Positions 57,366 through 57,996 of a DNA stretch of 57,996 nucleotides are shown piece after piece (within the stretch, counting starts at the first letter, position 1; every line of letters starts with the position of its first letter). The DNA is from Jaapia argillacea MUCL 33604 (taxonomy: Eukaryota > Basidiomycota > Agaricomycetes > Jaapiales > Jaapiaceae). Below the pieces are notes generated by a model. It ran no database searches. It was not told the origin of the DNA and saw nothing but the letters and a program-made list of their open reading frames with translations. Location of the stretch: assembly GCA_000697665.1 (NCBI GenBank), contig KL197736.1:40147-98142 (forward strand), written 5' to 3'. The position numbers were made by a program, and so were the translations under genes.

Positions 57366-57996
57366 AGGACATTTCACACCCTGGATGGACTACTTTTCCT
57401 CTCTGCCTTTCGCCGTTTCCTTGTCATTGGAAGTCTCTTAGGTCTTAGGATATGATTGTTCATGTTGCAGGCGTTTTGTCTCCACTTCGGACTCTATTAA
57501 TTCCTCTGTCTTCAACATTGCTGGCCCAACGCCGCACACGCCTGCCATATTGTTCATCCCTCCATCCATTCATCTTTCATGTGTAGCTAGTGTACGAGTA
57601 ATACCCCCCACCCATTGTATCCTCGAGGTTGCCCATCCGTCTTCATCCTGTTTCACAATGGCTGATCGTTGAGCTTGAGACTTGAGTACGGAGCCTTTGC
57701 AAGGTTAGGATAAGCAACTGAGGTCTAGAGCGGTTGAAAGACTCGGCCTCTTGAGTTCTTGAACTTCTTCATATCGTCCTTGATTTGCTTGGGATAACCG
57801 CTGATGGAATTACACGGATTGAATGTACCGTGCTATACGCGTATTGAGTATACTGTGCATAGCGCAGAATGAAAAATTCATATATACTTCTTTTCTCCGC
57901 CACTTCCCGGTTTGGCCACCCATCGCCTCGTTTCGTCTTTCGTCTCACCTCTGTCGCTACCCTCGCTGTTGCTGGCTCCCTCACTGCCATCCATCA
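57366..57996. other. Right-edge intergenic region
   Basis: No gene recognised. The last 110 bases are pyrimidine-rich, like the 5' leader of a plus-strand gene starting beyond the window. Confidence 0.4.

Overview
The window is nuclear DNA of an intron-rich basidiomycete fungus, most likely an agaricomycete. Genes run on both strands, 0.1-1 kb apart, with many introns of about 45-70 bp (gt...ag). The gene set fits this: a fungal RSC1/RSC2 protein, an OPT peptide transporter, tandem F-box-like genes, an augmin subunit, a basidiomycete GH5 mannanase-like protein, Rgp1, Apc11 and CSN7. No plasmid, phage, CRISPR, rRNA or convincing tRNA was seen. Most models were built by joining exons by hand, using splice signals, reading phase and family motifs, so exon ends are reliable to the extent stated for each gene.

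Layout. 0.5-14.4 kb: divergent RhoGDI (-), GDT1-type cation transporter (+), auxin-efflux-carrier-like transporter (-), F-box protein (+), C2H2 protein (-), RSC1/2 (+), P-loop kinase (-). 14.6-25.5 kb: GH71/GH99-like protein with a long Pro-rich repeat tail (+), OPT transporter (+), HAUS1 (-). 25.8-30.5 kb: three F-box-family paralogues in tandem, the first lacking its 3' part and the second its F-box. 30.8-39.2 kb: SDR reductase (-), I78-type inhibitor (+), an uncharacterised minus-strand gene, a conserved basidiomycete protein (+), TRAPPC6/Trs33 (-), an orphan protein (-). 39.2-44.9 kb: gene-poor, with a degenerate tandem array of about 225 bp units. 44.9-57.4 kb: GH5-type mannanase-like protein (+), Rgp1 (+), PSP1-domain protein (+), Apc11 (-), CSN7 (+).

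Most genes are unrelated housekeeping or regulatory genes: membrane traffic (Rgp1, Trs33), ubiquitin control (Apc11, CSN7, F-box proteins), chromatin (RSC), spindle (HAUS1) and transport. There is no biosynthetic cluster. The points most worth following up are the GH5 protein that seems to lack both catalytic glutamates, the ~225 bp tandem array, the F-box family with reciprocal truncations, the repeat tail on the GH71/GH99-like protein, and the divergent RhoGDI with an unclear 5' end.
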